A stretch of DNA of 64,000 bases from the NCBI GenBank assembly GCA_020091685.1, contig CM034600.1, forward strand, positions 7,019,837 through 7,083,836. Direction: 5' to 3'. Shown in pieces: positions 1 to 13,074 of the stretch; the first letter of the stretch is position 1; each line of letters opens with the position of its first letter. The translations under genes and the position numbers were made by a program. Below the pieces are notes generated by a model. That model was not told where the DNA came from and did not search any database. It was given only the letters and a program-made list of their open reading frames with translations. Origin of the DNA: Lutjanus erythropterus (lineage: Eukaryota; Chordata; Actinopteri; Lutjaniformes; Lutjanidae).

Positions 1-610
1 CCTTTTTTTTTTAAAGCCATTTTGCATCCCGTTTGGTCTGCACTCTGATGTGGGAAGCAAAGTGGCAGAAGAGAAAGGAATTTATATTCCAAAGTCTCCT
101 TCTTCTGAAACCTGATGTTGGTCCTTGCGTTAAGGCAAAGTTAAGGCAACAAAACAGCTGCTGGTACATAGTGCTTCAAGAAGAATCAGAGCTGGACTCT
201 GTATCTGAATTCTTCTAAGGTTTGTGGTCCCAGAGCTGTGCTACTGGACCTCTGAACACACACACACACTCAAAATCCAAAGTCAGTCAGGAGACTGATG
301 AAACGTCTATTAAAACTCATCTGGTATTGCTCTTTGGTGAGGTTTCAGAAGGTTTCCCAGTCGCAGGTAGTGCTGCTGGCTTCAGCCGAGTGGTTACCAG
401 CATTGAGGTGCTCATACGGCAGGTCTGTAGAGGTTCAGCATCGTGTTGTTGGTGGATGTGCATGTGTGTGGATAAGGCAGACAGGGTGGGGCTCAGTGGC
501 ATTACAAACACGTCCCCCTCATGGTCATGTGACAGCGCGTGGAGATCCGAGGCTACAGCTGAAGCCCGAATCCTTAAAGTGAGTTCTGTGAGGTGATTGG
601 TCGGATTCTT
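1..610 (-). other. hdac7: hdac7 3' untranslated region (open at window edge)
   Basis: Sequence downstream of the TAG. I see no convincing polyadenylation hexamer on the minus strand (TTTATT or TTTAAT on the plus strand), so the 3' UTR probably runs off the left edge. Open frames here are short and unrelated to known proteins. Confidence 0.6.
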
Positions 611-653
611 CTACATGGAGTCACTGTCGTGCTCCATTGGCTCGTCGGGGAGG
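611..653 (-). CDS. hdac7: hdac7 coding exon 24 (C-terminal tail, stop)
   Basis: Encodes the last 14 residues ending [11 protein letters not shown] then TAG. Acceptor has a good pyrimidine tract (cctctcctccag). The acidic-hydrophobic DEPM motif corresponds to the EEPM tail of human HDAC7 and HDAC4, part of the C-terminal nuclear export region. The first base completes the codon split with exon 23. Confidence 0.88.
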
Positions 654-3600
654 CTGGAGGAGAGGATGAAAAACAGACGTGAGTGGAGAGCTGGGGAGAC
701 TCAGCGCCAACGTGAAGTGTGAAAGTGTGTATTTTGTGTGTGTGCCTGTGGACGGTTTAATTCAAGGCATGCATCAAGAGGCTGTTTTTTGCTTCCTGTC
801 TCAAAAAGGAATGCAGGGCAGCGTCCTGTTGAAATGATGGAATGGTTTGCATGTATTTATTATTTTTTAAGACTTAAAAGAAATATTTAATAACTCAGAG
901 TACCAGCACCTCTTAAAATTGGACCTGTTTTGCTCTATAATATCTGACTAATGATCATCAACAAAGAACTCTTTTGCTCAAGTATAACTCCATTTCACCT
1001 AATTTTCTCAGTCACAGTCAACTATTGCTTGTGAGCACTGTCAAATGTTTTACTGACTAGTTTTAGATATAATGTAGGGGTGCCATTGTTGTTATTATCA
1101 TTATTAGTGGTTTTTACTGGTGTAGAATGTCAAGTTTACCTGTGTGGAACCCAGGATGAGTAGTTGCTATCTTGGTGCTGGCTGATGGGGAGCCAAATAA
1201 ATAAATGAATACATGAATAGAGAGCTGGTTTGAGTTGAGATCTAGTTCTCAATTATCTGATTCATTTGAATCATATGCCTCTAATCGTCATTCCTTTTAT
1301 CAGTGTTGGCATGTTTTTCTGACAGTTGCACATTGCAGAACAATGACGTCAAACTCTTGCGTCTACACTGCTGGAAACTTGCAACAAGAGGCAGTCACGG
1401 CAGAGGGAAAAGCATGTCTTAATTTCACAAAGAAAGAAGACAACAGTGCGAGTTACAATGGCTGTAAAACGATCATTTCAAGAAAGGGTGGAAACACCAG
1501 CAATATACAGAAACATCTCTCTATGTAACATGCACTTATATTTTAGAAACGCCATGAATTTTACGCTCTACATGAGTTCCACTGCTTCACAACCGAGCAG
1601 TGAGAGTAAATATCTTTTTCTTTATAATGACAGAGAGACTGTTTCTACAGCCAGCACTTAGGCTACTGCCAGCTAAGGGATCAATAATGGAACTGATACA
1701 GGATCAAACTAATAAGCAGAATCGATGATGCCATTGGTGTCATTTCAATCTTATCGATTCCCATCCCTGTATGAGTGTGTGTGTGTGTAGGTGTGTATAT
1801 TTCTGTGTGTGTGTGCTGTACCTCTTGCTAGAGAGGACTCCCACAGAGAGCGAGGCCAAAGCGTTGACAGCATCTGTTTCCTCACAGTCTCTTCTCTGAG
1901 CAGCAAGGTAGGACAGACCCACTGATCCACTGGAAGCCTTCACACTCTGCCAGTACTGACCTGCAACGGCCACATACATGTTACTGTTACCATGCAAAGA
2001 ACACAATGACGTGGATCTTAAACAAAGGTCAAAATACCCACAAAAAATAGAGTAATTGAAAATAAAGTCAGTGCTGCTCACTTTGTATCTGTATGACAGT
2101 CTGCAGGGAGCGGACTGCATTAGCGTTGGGCTTCTGGAGAAGGACTTCTTCTGCCAGCGGGTCCTACAGGACAGAGAGGCAGCCATGAAGACAATCAAAT
2201 CACTTTCATTCAGGCATCTTTTCATCAGCTAAATACTTTGTTAAGAAACAAATACAGTAAAAAGTATTCAGCATTATATCATTATCAAGATCAACTTTAT
2301 ACCTGTAGTAAAACAACAAAAAAATTATTTAAAATGGCTTAATTCCTGTCAATAAAATACAAACTCTTCCTGACACACACAGAATATACATGCTTCCCTA
2401 ATTTGCTGGTAAAACAGATAAGTCTGCTAAGCAAACATTTAAAAAGAACTCCATTACCCAGCATGGCTTACCTGTATGCCCAGGAGTGCACTGACACAGG
2501 CTTCAGACGCGTCACAGATGGCTGTAAGGTCGTGACCTCCCTCAAGAGCCAAAACCAGGCGACCTCCTGCCAGAGACATCAGCTGGCGGGTCAGAAAGCT
2601 GAAACCTGTGCACAAACACACACACAAAGAAATGTTAATATGTCGTATAAATTTACATAGTCTTTACATTTACATATGAAGGACATTAAGTATATATTTG
2701 TGATTAACTGTGCAATATTGACCTGACAGAACAGTAATTTTGTGAAGTAATTCAACTACGCAATATACTGGCACTAATTCTGTATTCTGTATATATGTGG
2801 TATACATATTTTTTTACACTTATTTTTCTATGTATATTATTATATTATATTTTAGTACAATGCACATCTTTTTTATATTTTCTTATCACTTCTACGCTGA
2901 TATATATTCTACTCTTGAAAGTGAGTAACTGTAACATAAACCAATTTGTCCCCAAGATTCTGATTCTGAAACAATAAGAATAAAAGATTTGCAAACAAGT
3001 TACAGTCATGTAACTCTCACAGTAAGACTTTTGCTATAATTTTCAATATTTTATGAAAACTAACGTATATTTTTACCTTGTGGAGCCTCCCACAGCAACA
3101 TACCAACTACTAATTACTATAATTATGGTTACATCAGTGATGCAGCGATGTACAGTAGAGAACGTGACTCCTGCTCTTTGGTCCACACTTGACAGGAGCT
3201 GTAATAATCTATTAATATCTCTAAATACCCACAGGACTGTGAAGTAAAGTTCTCCCTTGCTAAAAATGAGACCTTGAGGTAAAGCCTGGAGGACAGGCTG
3301 TGCAGTCTGTGGTGGAGAACCGTGCTTACATTTGGCGGAGACCTTGTACCCTCCCAGAGGAGCGGGGTTTCCCTCTGCGGCGTCAAATCCGGCCGACACT
3401 AGAACGACATCCGGAGAGAACTCCTGGGCGATGGGCATCACCACAGACCTGCAGGGGCACAAGGGACACACAGGACACGGAAACGTCAAGGGACTGGGAA
3501 GGGATATCAGCCTTGCTGCAGTTCCTACTGGTTGCCAATAGAGGTTGATACAAGTCATGTATTACACAACACTATCTGAAGGATAACACCAGGGTGTCAT

Positions 3601-5664
3601 TTCATTTTTCCTTTTTACCACTAATTCTAATGTAAAGCTAGGTCTGTTTTGCCAAGTAGTGTCTGTTCTACGACAGGTTTGAGTGATCTCCTGGTGGTAA
3701 CATGCCCCCACTGTCTTAAAATAACACACTAAAGAGGTCAGAAACACACGGCTGCAAACACAAACAAAATCCAACAATTCAAATTACATGTGTGTTGTCG
3801 TTGTTTTTTTTTTTTCTGATATATGCACATTTGAGCCTTGATTATATAGTTTGACTCAGAGAATAGAAGGAGAGGAAACTGGTCATTTAGTCACGGGGAC
3901 AGAGAGTTCCCACACAAGTCTCAGTGAGAACTTATGAAATCCGGACTCTCAGATTCTAAAAATCAACATTACACCAGCGATTCTGCCCATCCACACTCCT
4001 GAGAGGTTTAACAAACAGTTTTCACCGACCGTTGTCAACTTGCAGAAACTCAAAAAACAACACTTACTACTCTAAAGTACTGTTAACATTGCTGGAGAGA
4101 AAATAGTGAGAAAAGGAAAGTACACACATTAAAAGGGTAGTTTGGGTTTTTGAAATGGGGTTGTATGAGGTACCTTTCCATGGTTTATGTATTACCCACA
4201 GTTGTTGGCGATTGGCACACCCCCTGTTTGGTTGGGGAAGCAGAGAGGAGAACCAGTGTAGGAAGCTAAGCAATGTGCTACTGTGGACAGGGTTAGCAGC
4301 AAAAACTTTAAAAAAATACACCCACCTACAAAAAAAATCTAAATCAGTTGAAGTGTATGCTATATTTAAAGTATTTTCACTGCTTTACCTTGGTGTTAAA
4401 AAGCCTTTTTCTAATGGGAAACTGCTGTTACATAAGCCAAATATTGTGTCTCCAAGCCCACCAGACTGCTTTGGTAATATTAGCAATTTTAACTTGCAAA
4501 ACACAGGGAGTTGCTGGTCTACTCTGTTGTGTTTTTGTGTGATTAATTGGAACTAACCCTTTAAAACACCAACGTCACACATTAACACAAAACAGGCAAG
4601 GTACTAACCATTAACTAAGCAGCAGAGCCGCAACTCCTCTGTTCTACGAGGTAAAATCACTGATTTTACTAAAGCAGTCTGGTTACTTTGGAGAGTGCAA
4701 CATTTTTGTTTATATAACCACAGCTTCCCATCAGAAAAGCCTATCTAAAGCAGTAAAAACCTAACATACACTTACATATTTTTAAGGTGGGCCTTTTTAG
4801 GTGGCTTAACGTTGTGCTGCTACCAGTCCACAGCAGTACGTTGCTTAGCTTCCTACTCCAGTACTCGTGCTGCGTCTCCAAACTGCCATTTCCTGTAGGT
4901 AACAGACTGACTGTGGATGTGACCCCACCAACCGAAATCTGAACTTTTCTTTTAGAAGAATCAAGTCTGGACCTGAAAGAAGCACTTTGTCCAAACAATG
5001 ATATCCTACACTGACACTGACAACCAGCTGTGTCCCACATTTCTGTTGATTCAAAGGTTAATAGGTCGCTGATAGATGGACTTAAACTTGGATTTATTTC
5101 ACCAGTTTGCTCATGAACACTGTCAGTGAAATGTAGCCATTTCAAATCAGACTGGGTATTTCCAAACTGGGCAGTCTCCCGGTGATGACATATATTTGTG
5201 ATCAAATCTAAAAAAGTCATTAACATGACAAGTGAAACCAAGGTTTGGCTGATCCCAGATGCAGCAGCTCACACAGAGCCGACAAAGGACTATTGTTTCT
5301 CTGTTGGAGAAGCTGCACAGCCTCCAGTGAGACGAGTCTGCCTGACAAAGTCATATTGTTTTGTCAGCTCTTATGGCTGTTCTGTGTTGTTTGTGTGACT
5401 TCAAACAGATGAAGATTTCCTTAATGCTATTGTTGTTAGGAGGAGAGCAGTGCTGTCCCAAGGCGGAGAGAGGGGCTCAACTCTGCGGCTCGCTGATGTC
5501 GGCGGAGTTCAAAGCCAGAGTGTGTGAGTCTGTTTCCCATTAGAGGCTTGTCACTCTCCTCACGTCATTGACAACACAGAGAAAAGAGGAAAAACAGTCC
5601 ATCTGGGATCCATTTACCTTCATTATTCTGCCTGGGGACTTTGGAGACCTCCCTCCCTCCCCTT

Positions 5665-5720
<56 letters not shown>

Positions 5721-8700
5721 CGCACACACGCACACGCACATACATATCCAAACACATACTACTGTCATGACTGCATGCAGATGGACAACATGAGCTCATG
5801 GACAAAAATGAGGACACACAGAGATAAAACACACAAAACACATTCCAGCAGGAGCACATACACATGGATACAAAGACATATATGCAACACCATTGGGCTG
5901 CAACTAACATTTGTTTTCATTATCCATTCTATTGATCATTTTTTTCAATTAATCAATTAGTTGTTAAGTTCATAAAATGTTGGAAAATAGTGAAAATTGT
6001 TGATCAGTGTTTCTCAAACCCCAAAATGACGTCCTCAAATATCTTGTTTTTTCCACAACCCAAAGATCTTCAGTTTACTGTCCGAGAGATAGATTGTCAA
6101 AACAGTTGGCGATTAATTTAATAGTCAATTAATTGTGTCAGCTCTACAACATACACATTTTCACAAACATACAGATGCAAACACATGTGGAGGAAATAAT
6201 CTTCTTGTGTCATCTGGTTAGATGTATTTTGATTCATTAAATAATTTCCTTAAAACAAAACTTTATCACTGTGACGTGGATGTGAAGCAGAGCATGCACA
6301 CACTCCTCGATCATCCCCATGTATGCACACACACCTAACCGCAAAACCCAACCCCACCTCCCCCATAGACCCATTAAAACTGCCACGCTCCCCCCAGAGA
6401 GAGCAACTACAGACAAACTAATGGAAAGACGGGGGGGAAGGAGGGAGGGCAGAGGGGAGGAGGGGCCGCTTATTAAAGATCAATCAAAAGAGGAGAGGAA
6501 GAGGGAGAACGTGCAGGGAGTTGGGGTGGTGGTGGTGTTGGTGAGGACCGGGGCGATGGAAAAGAAGGGGGGTGAGGGTGAAGGATAAGGTGCAAATGCA
6601 ACAAAGCTCCCCTCTGAAGTTGAAGCGCTCACAAACTTTAACCCATAAAATTTATTGCATTAAAGGGCTTATGCACTTCATTTCATGTGTTTTTCCAAAG
6701 ACCATTCAACATTTGAAAACTTAATTAATTACGAAGGGGATGCATGGTGCCTACAGTAAGTGGTGGGGGGGGCGCTTTTAGATTTTGACTCCATGAAAGG
6801 AAAAATGCTGTTTTGAGTTGTAAAGGCAAAGCGCGTCCTCATTAGGGCCTAAAAAGAGATTATGTGGACCTTTGGGATAAAAGAAATTTCGTTTAAGAGC
6901 AGCTTAAAATGTTACCAACAATTTCTTCTCGGTAAAATCAGTGTAGTCATTTATTTATTCTGCACATTTGCTCTCAGCATGATAATAATTGACAGCTCTG
7001 CTCCAGACAACAAGAAGCATTAAAAAGACTTGGTTAAAAAGATTAGAAGAAAAATATCTATATTTAACTTATTGAACGTCAACGTTGTTTTTTCCCCTCT
7101 GTCATATTTTTTATCTTGTCAAAAAATAGATTGACAGATATATCCGCATATTTGTGTTCAGTGGGAAAGAAATGCCCATATAGGATTACTTAACTGTATG
7201 CTACAAGCTACCAAAGCTACCAAAGGCCATGCCTGTCACTAAGCGAAGTCAGTTGTACAATTAACACAAAACTAGTTAGAAAGGGGCAGAGAAGCTGTTA
7301 GCTAAAATTGATGGATAAATTGTTGAAATAGTTAGGTAAAATACATAGAAAAATGGTTAAAATTGTTAGCTAAATTTAAATGAATAAATAGTTGAAACTG
7401 TCGATTAGAAGCTAATGGATAATGGCTGAAATTGTTAGCTAAAATTTAATGGATAATTGGTTGAAATAGCTTTAAGTAATTAAGTAATGTAATGCATATA
7501 TTGTTTAAATAGATAAAAATTGACGGATTTTGGATGAAATAGTTGGCTAAAGGACTGAAAACGATTGAAATGTCTAGCTAAAAGTTATGGATACATGGAT
7601 GAAATTGTTTGCTAAAAGTTAGTGGATAAATAGCTGAAACAGCTAAAAGTTAATGAAAAATTAATTGAGATAGCTAGCTAGAAGTAGCTAAATGTTAAAA
7701 ATAGATGATTAAAGTCAAGAAGAAATGGTTGAAGTGTTCAGCTTCTGCCAGTACAAAAGCAAACTTGATACAACAAACCTAAACATTAAATAAGTAGTGG
7801 TTAATAACATCTGTTTTAAAGTAAATTCAAATTAACATGACAGGTGGTGTCAATTGTAGGGTATTTGAGTTCATCCTTGAGGCCACAGCGATGAAATTGC
7901 GATGACCTCAGATTAAGTTGACCTTTGTTGCATGTCATCCTGTCTGTCTCCTCACATTTCCTGCTTTACAATACATTTCAGTCAATACTAGCTGATGAAG
8001 GTAAGGTAAGTAGGCCTTTCTTTCTTTCTTTCTTTCTTCCTCAAAGGCACAGATTCTGTTTTTTCTGTTGTACTGTGATAGAAATGAAATGTGAGTTTCT
8101 ATAGCACACAGTTCCAGCTTCACTTTGAATCTGTGATCCCAACTCAGATCACATCTTAAAACTGGGATTATCTTCTATAACTGAGCAGACAATGATCTGA
8201 GAAGTTTTGATGTGGTGAACTTTTTACCATCTGGGGCTCCAGGCAGATTGAAACAAACAGAGAATTACTTAGAACTTCTATTAGGTCCAGATCTGAATAC
8301 TGGACCATACGATTGGCATTATGTAATAAAAATGATACTTTGAATCAGTTTTGTCGCTCTCATTGAACTTCAGAAGGCCCATCCCTCTAAATGTTCCCAG
8401 GATCTGATGACTTAGGAGACTGGTTCAAATCAATTTTGCCATTAAATACATTCAAAACATTTTCTGTGTTTTATCACAATATGTACCACTCGAAGATACA
8501 AGCCTCACCCTTTGAGTACTCTACTTGGAGAACACAGAAACTCCACAACGTCCAAAACTTTAGGGAGGTCCCTCACCATGAAAGTGAAGCCAGCACTACC
8601 TCGTTCACAGCGCTCACAACTTTGTTCCGTTCTGAACAAACAGGGAGGGACAAATCTGAATCTAAATTATGAGCAGATGGATCTGCAAACATCACATGTT

Positions 8701-11700
8701 ACACAATTCAAAGCTGCATCAAATGCTTTTCTTCAGACAGAGGGGAACACCATGATAAAAAAAAAGTATCTTGCTGTTTTTTTTTGTTTTTAAAATGGGT
8801 ACAATCACTATCAAAAGAAAAATGTAGATATACAGAACCATTTGGGCTTTTGTCATCAGCAGCCAGATGGATATTACACCCTTGTGTACTTTGTTGTACC
8901 TTGTATACCTTGTATGTCTTGTATTGTTTTCTCTTGTATACCAAATGCTTTGTAAACCCCTACGTAGATATAATCTAATTTAACCATGCATGCTCAGCTT
9001 GCAAGTAAATTCTGAGTGCTGGCAAAACTGGACCTGTCACTCCAACTGAATTATTCGCAGAGGAAAATCTGTCTCTCTGTTGCTGTTGTACCATAGAGAG
9101 GTCAGAGGTCAGGGTCGTGCTGCAAAGAGGCGGCCCTGGAGCTGGCAGGGAGTCGGTGTTCTTATTCAAGAACAGTTCAGAAGGCAGGACAGCCTCCTTT
9201 AGCATCAGCGTCTCTGCTTTTTAATATCTTCAAATGAGCAGTATTTGAATAATATCACCTTGATTGTGAGTGATGTTGTGTATTTTTGCAGGTACACAGT
9301 AATGACAGGAATTAAGACTGGGTTGCGCCATCAAAGATGAATTTTATCCAAGACTAGTTCTAATTAGTGTTTAGCAACACTGGTTTTAAAATTAGGCAGA
9401 GCTCTGTTGCTCAATTAAAAATTAATCTATGTTTAGTAAATCCAAGTTTATTGATGTGAAAATGAAATGAAATAAAGTTAAATCAGTATAGATGTGCCTA
9501 TTTACATAAATTAAAACAAATAAATAAACAATTTGAGTGCTGTCGGGACATACAGCATAGGCTATAAAAGGAGGAGAGGGGGACTATTACCTTATGGCTG
9601 CTCTGTATTCTTGAACAAAACGTTTCATTATTTGCTAGTTAGCTAAAAAGTTCTATTTTTTCCTCCTTTGGGAAAAAAATTTGTTGGCTGAATTAATGAT
9701 GCAATATGACCAAATAAGGTCAGAAATTTCCCAGGTTTTTCTCAAAAGTACAACAGCGTGGTAAAGAAAAAAGAGACCGGACTGAAAGAAAGAAGAGCCA
9801 CATCACAAAACTCAAGTGGGAACTTGATTATTTTGTGCCATCCATCTCAAAAATGGAGCCATTTTATATGGTTAAACCTCCTCAAGTGTAAGTTTAAAGT
9901 TAATACTCACATACTCACATTTAAATTTCAAGTTTAAAGTTTTGGTTCAACAGAATTAAATTCAATCTAGGTTTAGAATAAAAACGACACTGCTGTTTAG
10001 AAGTTTAAATTTAACGTTTCTTCATTTTAAGGTAGTTTAAAGTTTGGTACAACATAATTAAAAGTTGAGAAAAAAAAAAAATTAACGGTGCAACCCAGCC
10101 TAAAAGCACTGAGACATTAATCATCGTTGCTGATGGTTATTTCATTAGTCTCAGGATTATGACTCATTCATCTGATGAGTGTGAGCGCATGTTTGAACTT
10201 GTGTGTTTGTGTTCAAGCGCTGTATATAAACATATGCACGAATCCCCCCCCCCCTTCTGTCTGCGACTTTGCCACTGTGCCCCTCTTCCAGTAACTGTGC
10301 GGCTGTCACAGTTTCCTTGAGGTTGGATGCACCACACAACCAAAAAGCCCACACTACTGAAACTTTATTGGTGCCAAAACACCCACCGATCACAATTATA
10401 CAACCCACGAGCAGGAAGTACTGGTCCGCAATCTGTCAAACACAAGACCTGGAGACCATTTACTGTAAAGCATCTGATGTTATTGGAAACAGGGCGCGCC
10501 AGACACATGCTCTCCAAATGAGGAGGATTATTAATTACGTAAGAGGCACGTCAGAGGCAATGTTTGGCTGATCAGAGGCTCGGCTTAAACGTGTTTGTTG
10601 TGGCTCAGTGTAAAGGAAATGAGAGGGATCGTATGATTGCAGCTCCACTGAATATCCTGATCAATAAAAAACTGGAACACAGGTGGTGGCAAATCTATTG
10701 GGACAGTTAACTAACATTTTTGTCTATTGCCTAATATACTAGTTTTTAAGACTTTCCAAGACACAAATTAAAGACAGATAAACTGCTTTCTGCTTTCAAT
10801 ATGTTTTGTGCTAATTTTTAGAGCATGCTCAGAAAGAAAAATATCTATTTTTGCTGACTTTCTCTTCACTTTGGACATTGTTGTGCTCCATCTTTAATGA
10901 AAAAGAGGTGCACTGACTTTACAAATGATCTGCAGGATACCAGAGACAATGCAGAAGGTATCCATGTTTCCATCAATGCCCTGTACCAACTTCACATACT
11001 TAGATGGCACTTCCCAAAATAAGTTTGAAAAACTTTTTTTTACTTTTCTTATGTCTGTCTGAATCTGACAACCAATACTGTGCAATAATCTGTAAAGTTT
11101 TTCTATAATTGTGTCAAGCATGTGAGCACCGCAATGTACAACTGAGTGAAACATTTCTGAGAAAAAATGAATAAGACAAATGAGAAACATAATAAATGCA
11201 GGCATTATCCATAAACAGCACAAGGCTGTGTTTAGAACACAGCAGTTGCTGGTCTATCACTGCCTTGACTGGTCAGTTAGTTTGGTCAGTTACTGTGTGA
11301 CGTCTGTGAATCCAAACACTGAAGTCAAACAATAACTCAAATACCAACAGATCAAACCAACCACCACCTACTGATGCACCGACTATGGCTGGAGGTACCT
11401 CATACAATCCCAGTTAAACAAATCCGAACTATCCCTTTAATGTTAGTTTTTACTTTAATGTGTATTTAATACGCATTTGTATCCGTCTTCTTATTTTATC
11501 AGAGCAGTAGTTGGTTGTACCTGAATGCGGCGAGGTACTCAGCATCTCCCATGGGTGGGTCCAGTCCTCCCGTCCATGCCACATTCACATTAAAGCCCTT
11601 ACCCGCTCCAGAACCAACCTAAATCCAAATATATATATGTGTTATATTTCATCCATGCTGAGCCACCAGTCAGTAAGAAATATTTGGTTTATTTGTCACA

Positions 11701-13038
11701 TCATGTCAGCCTCTAATAGCAGGCTTCTACAGTCAGCTACAATGTGCCCAAGACGTCACCCACCTCAGCTGGCGACCCACTGCCAGGGAAGAAGTTTCCG
11801 TCATCATAGCGATGAAGTGAGATGTAGAGAACGCTGGGGTCACTGTAGAACACTTCCTGGGTGCCGTTGCCATGGTGAACATCCTAGCAACAGGATGAGG
11901 GAGGCCACATTATAGCAATACCACAGGAGATAAATTCATGATTGAGTATCACAGACAAGCTCTTACTCTACATATTATAAGTATTACAGTATTATCTCCA
12001 TAAACACCAGCATAAGGTTAGCACGAGTGAAGAAGTTGTCTTACCCAGTCAACAATAAGGATCTTGCTGACGCTGAGCTTGTGCTGGAGCTGCTTGGCGG
12101 CTATGGCCACAGAATTGAAGTAGCAGAAACCCCTGATGGACACAAAGATAGAGCATGAAACAGGAGTTAACTTGAAGGGACATATTAGTTTTCTAGAGTT
12201 TTGGAGATATCAGCCATAGTGATGTCTGCCTTCTCTTTAGTATAATGGAACTAGATGGCTACTTTAGGATCCACCGGAACTACTTTCTTTTCCACTAGAA
12301 GGAAAATAGTTCTGGCATGAAACTGCTCACAACAAGCTCTGTGGACTATGTTAAGTAACAGGGTCATGATTTCTGGAAAGAGACGCTGGTTTTGAATTTG
12401 AATTGAATTTTTTCTTTTTTTTTTCTTTTTGGTGCTTTGAGCACCACAAGCGGAGTCCCATTAAGTCCCATTACATTGGAGAGAAGGCAGACATCTCTAC
12501 GGCAGATCTCTCCAAAACTCTGCAACTTACGCTAAAAAAATCAACAGATGGATAAATAGGACTACAGGCCAGGGGAAAACTGAAGTGTCCCTTTAAATTG
12601 AGAAGAAAAAATACTGAATTTCTCTTTTATTGCTTCATTATGTTGCTCAGTTGTAGAATGAGTGATGTACAGCCATGTGAATGTTATACAGGCTCAGTGC
12701 CACTGACTTTTGGGTGTTTGTAGTGTCTGCTGGGATTTTCAGAAATTCACTTTTGATTTCTTATTGTCTGTTCTTTAAGGGAGCATCTGCGCTGCACATG
12801 TCAGACATGTAAAACGTAAAAAGTACAGTAGCTGTACAGGATGGTTCTCAGGAAAAATGAGTAGAAAATAAGCATCAGTGAAAATGAACAAAAACATACA
12901 CACAAAACACAAGAATTAATCTTCTTTATTTTGTCCCCTTCGTCTTCTCTGTAACACTTCATAAATATCCTCCACACAGAAGCTGCTGACAGTGCAACAA
13001 GAACAGGAAAACTCTGTGGTCAGGCTGAGCATGTGCAT

Positions 13039-13074
<36 letters not shown>

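Larger units (their letters stand above)
3449..11520 (-). other. hdac7: hdac7 intron 19 (8 kb, repeat-rich)
   Basis: No coding exon recognised. Holds a fold-back repeat (4131-4870), a CA microsatellite (5667-5740), a GCTGCAAC-type repeat (5893-6150), a G-quadruplex motif (6431-6467), a degenerate minisatellite (7260-7760), a CTTT repeat (8016-8038) and fragments of the fold-back family at 11230-11445. The rest is AT-rich unique sequence. Confidence 0.8.

Noticed and set aside
4155-4556. 133-codon open frame
   Set aside because: Lies wholly in a fold-back repeat arm; no domain or codon signature.
5568-5960. 130-codon frame rich in Thr-His
   Set aside because: Translation of the CA repeat. 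The same applies to frames at 15431, 38442, 38458, 48040, 48643 and 56460.
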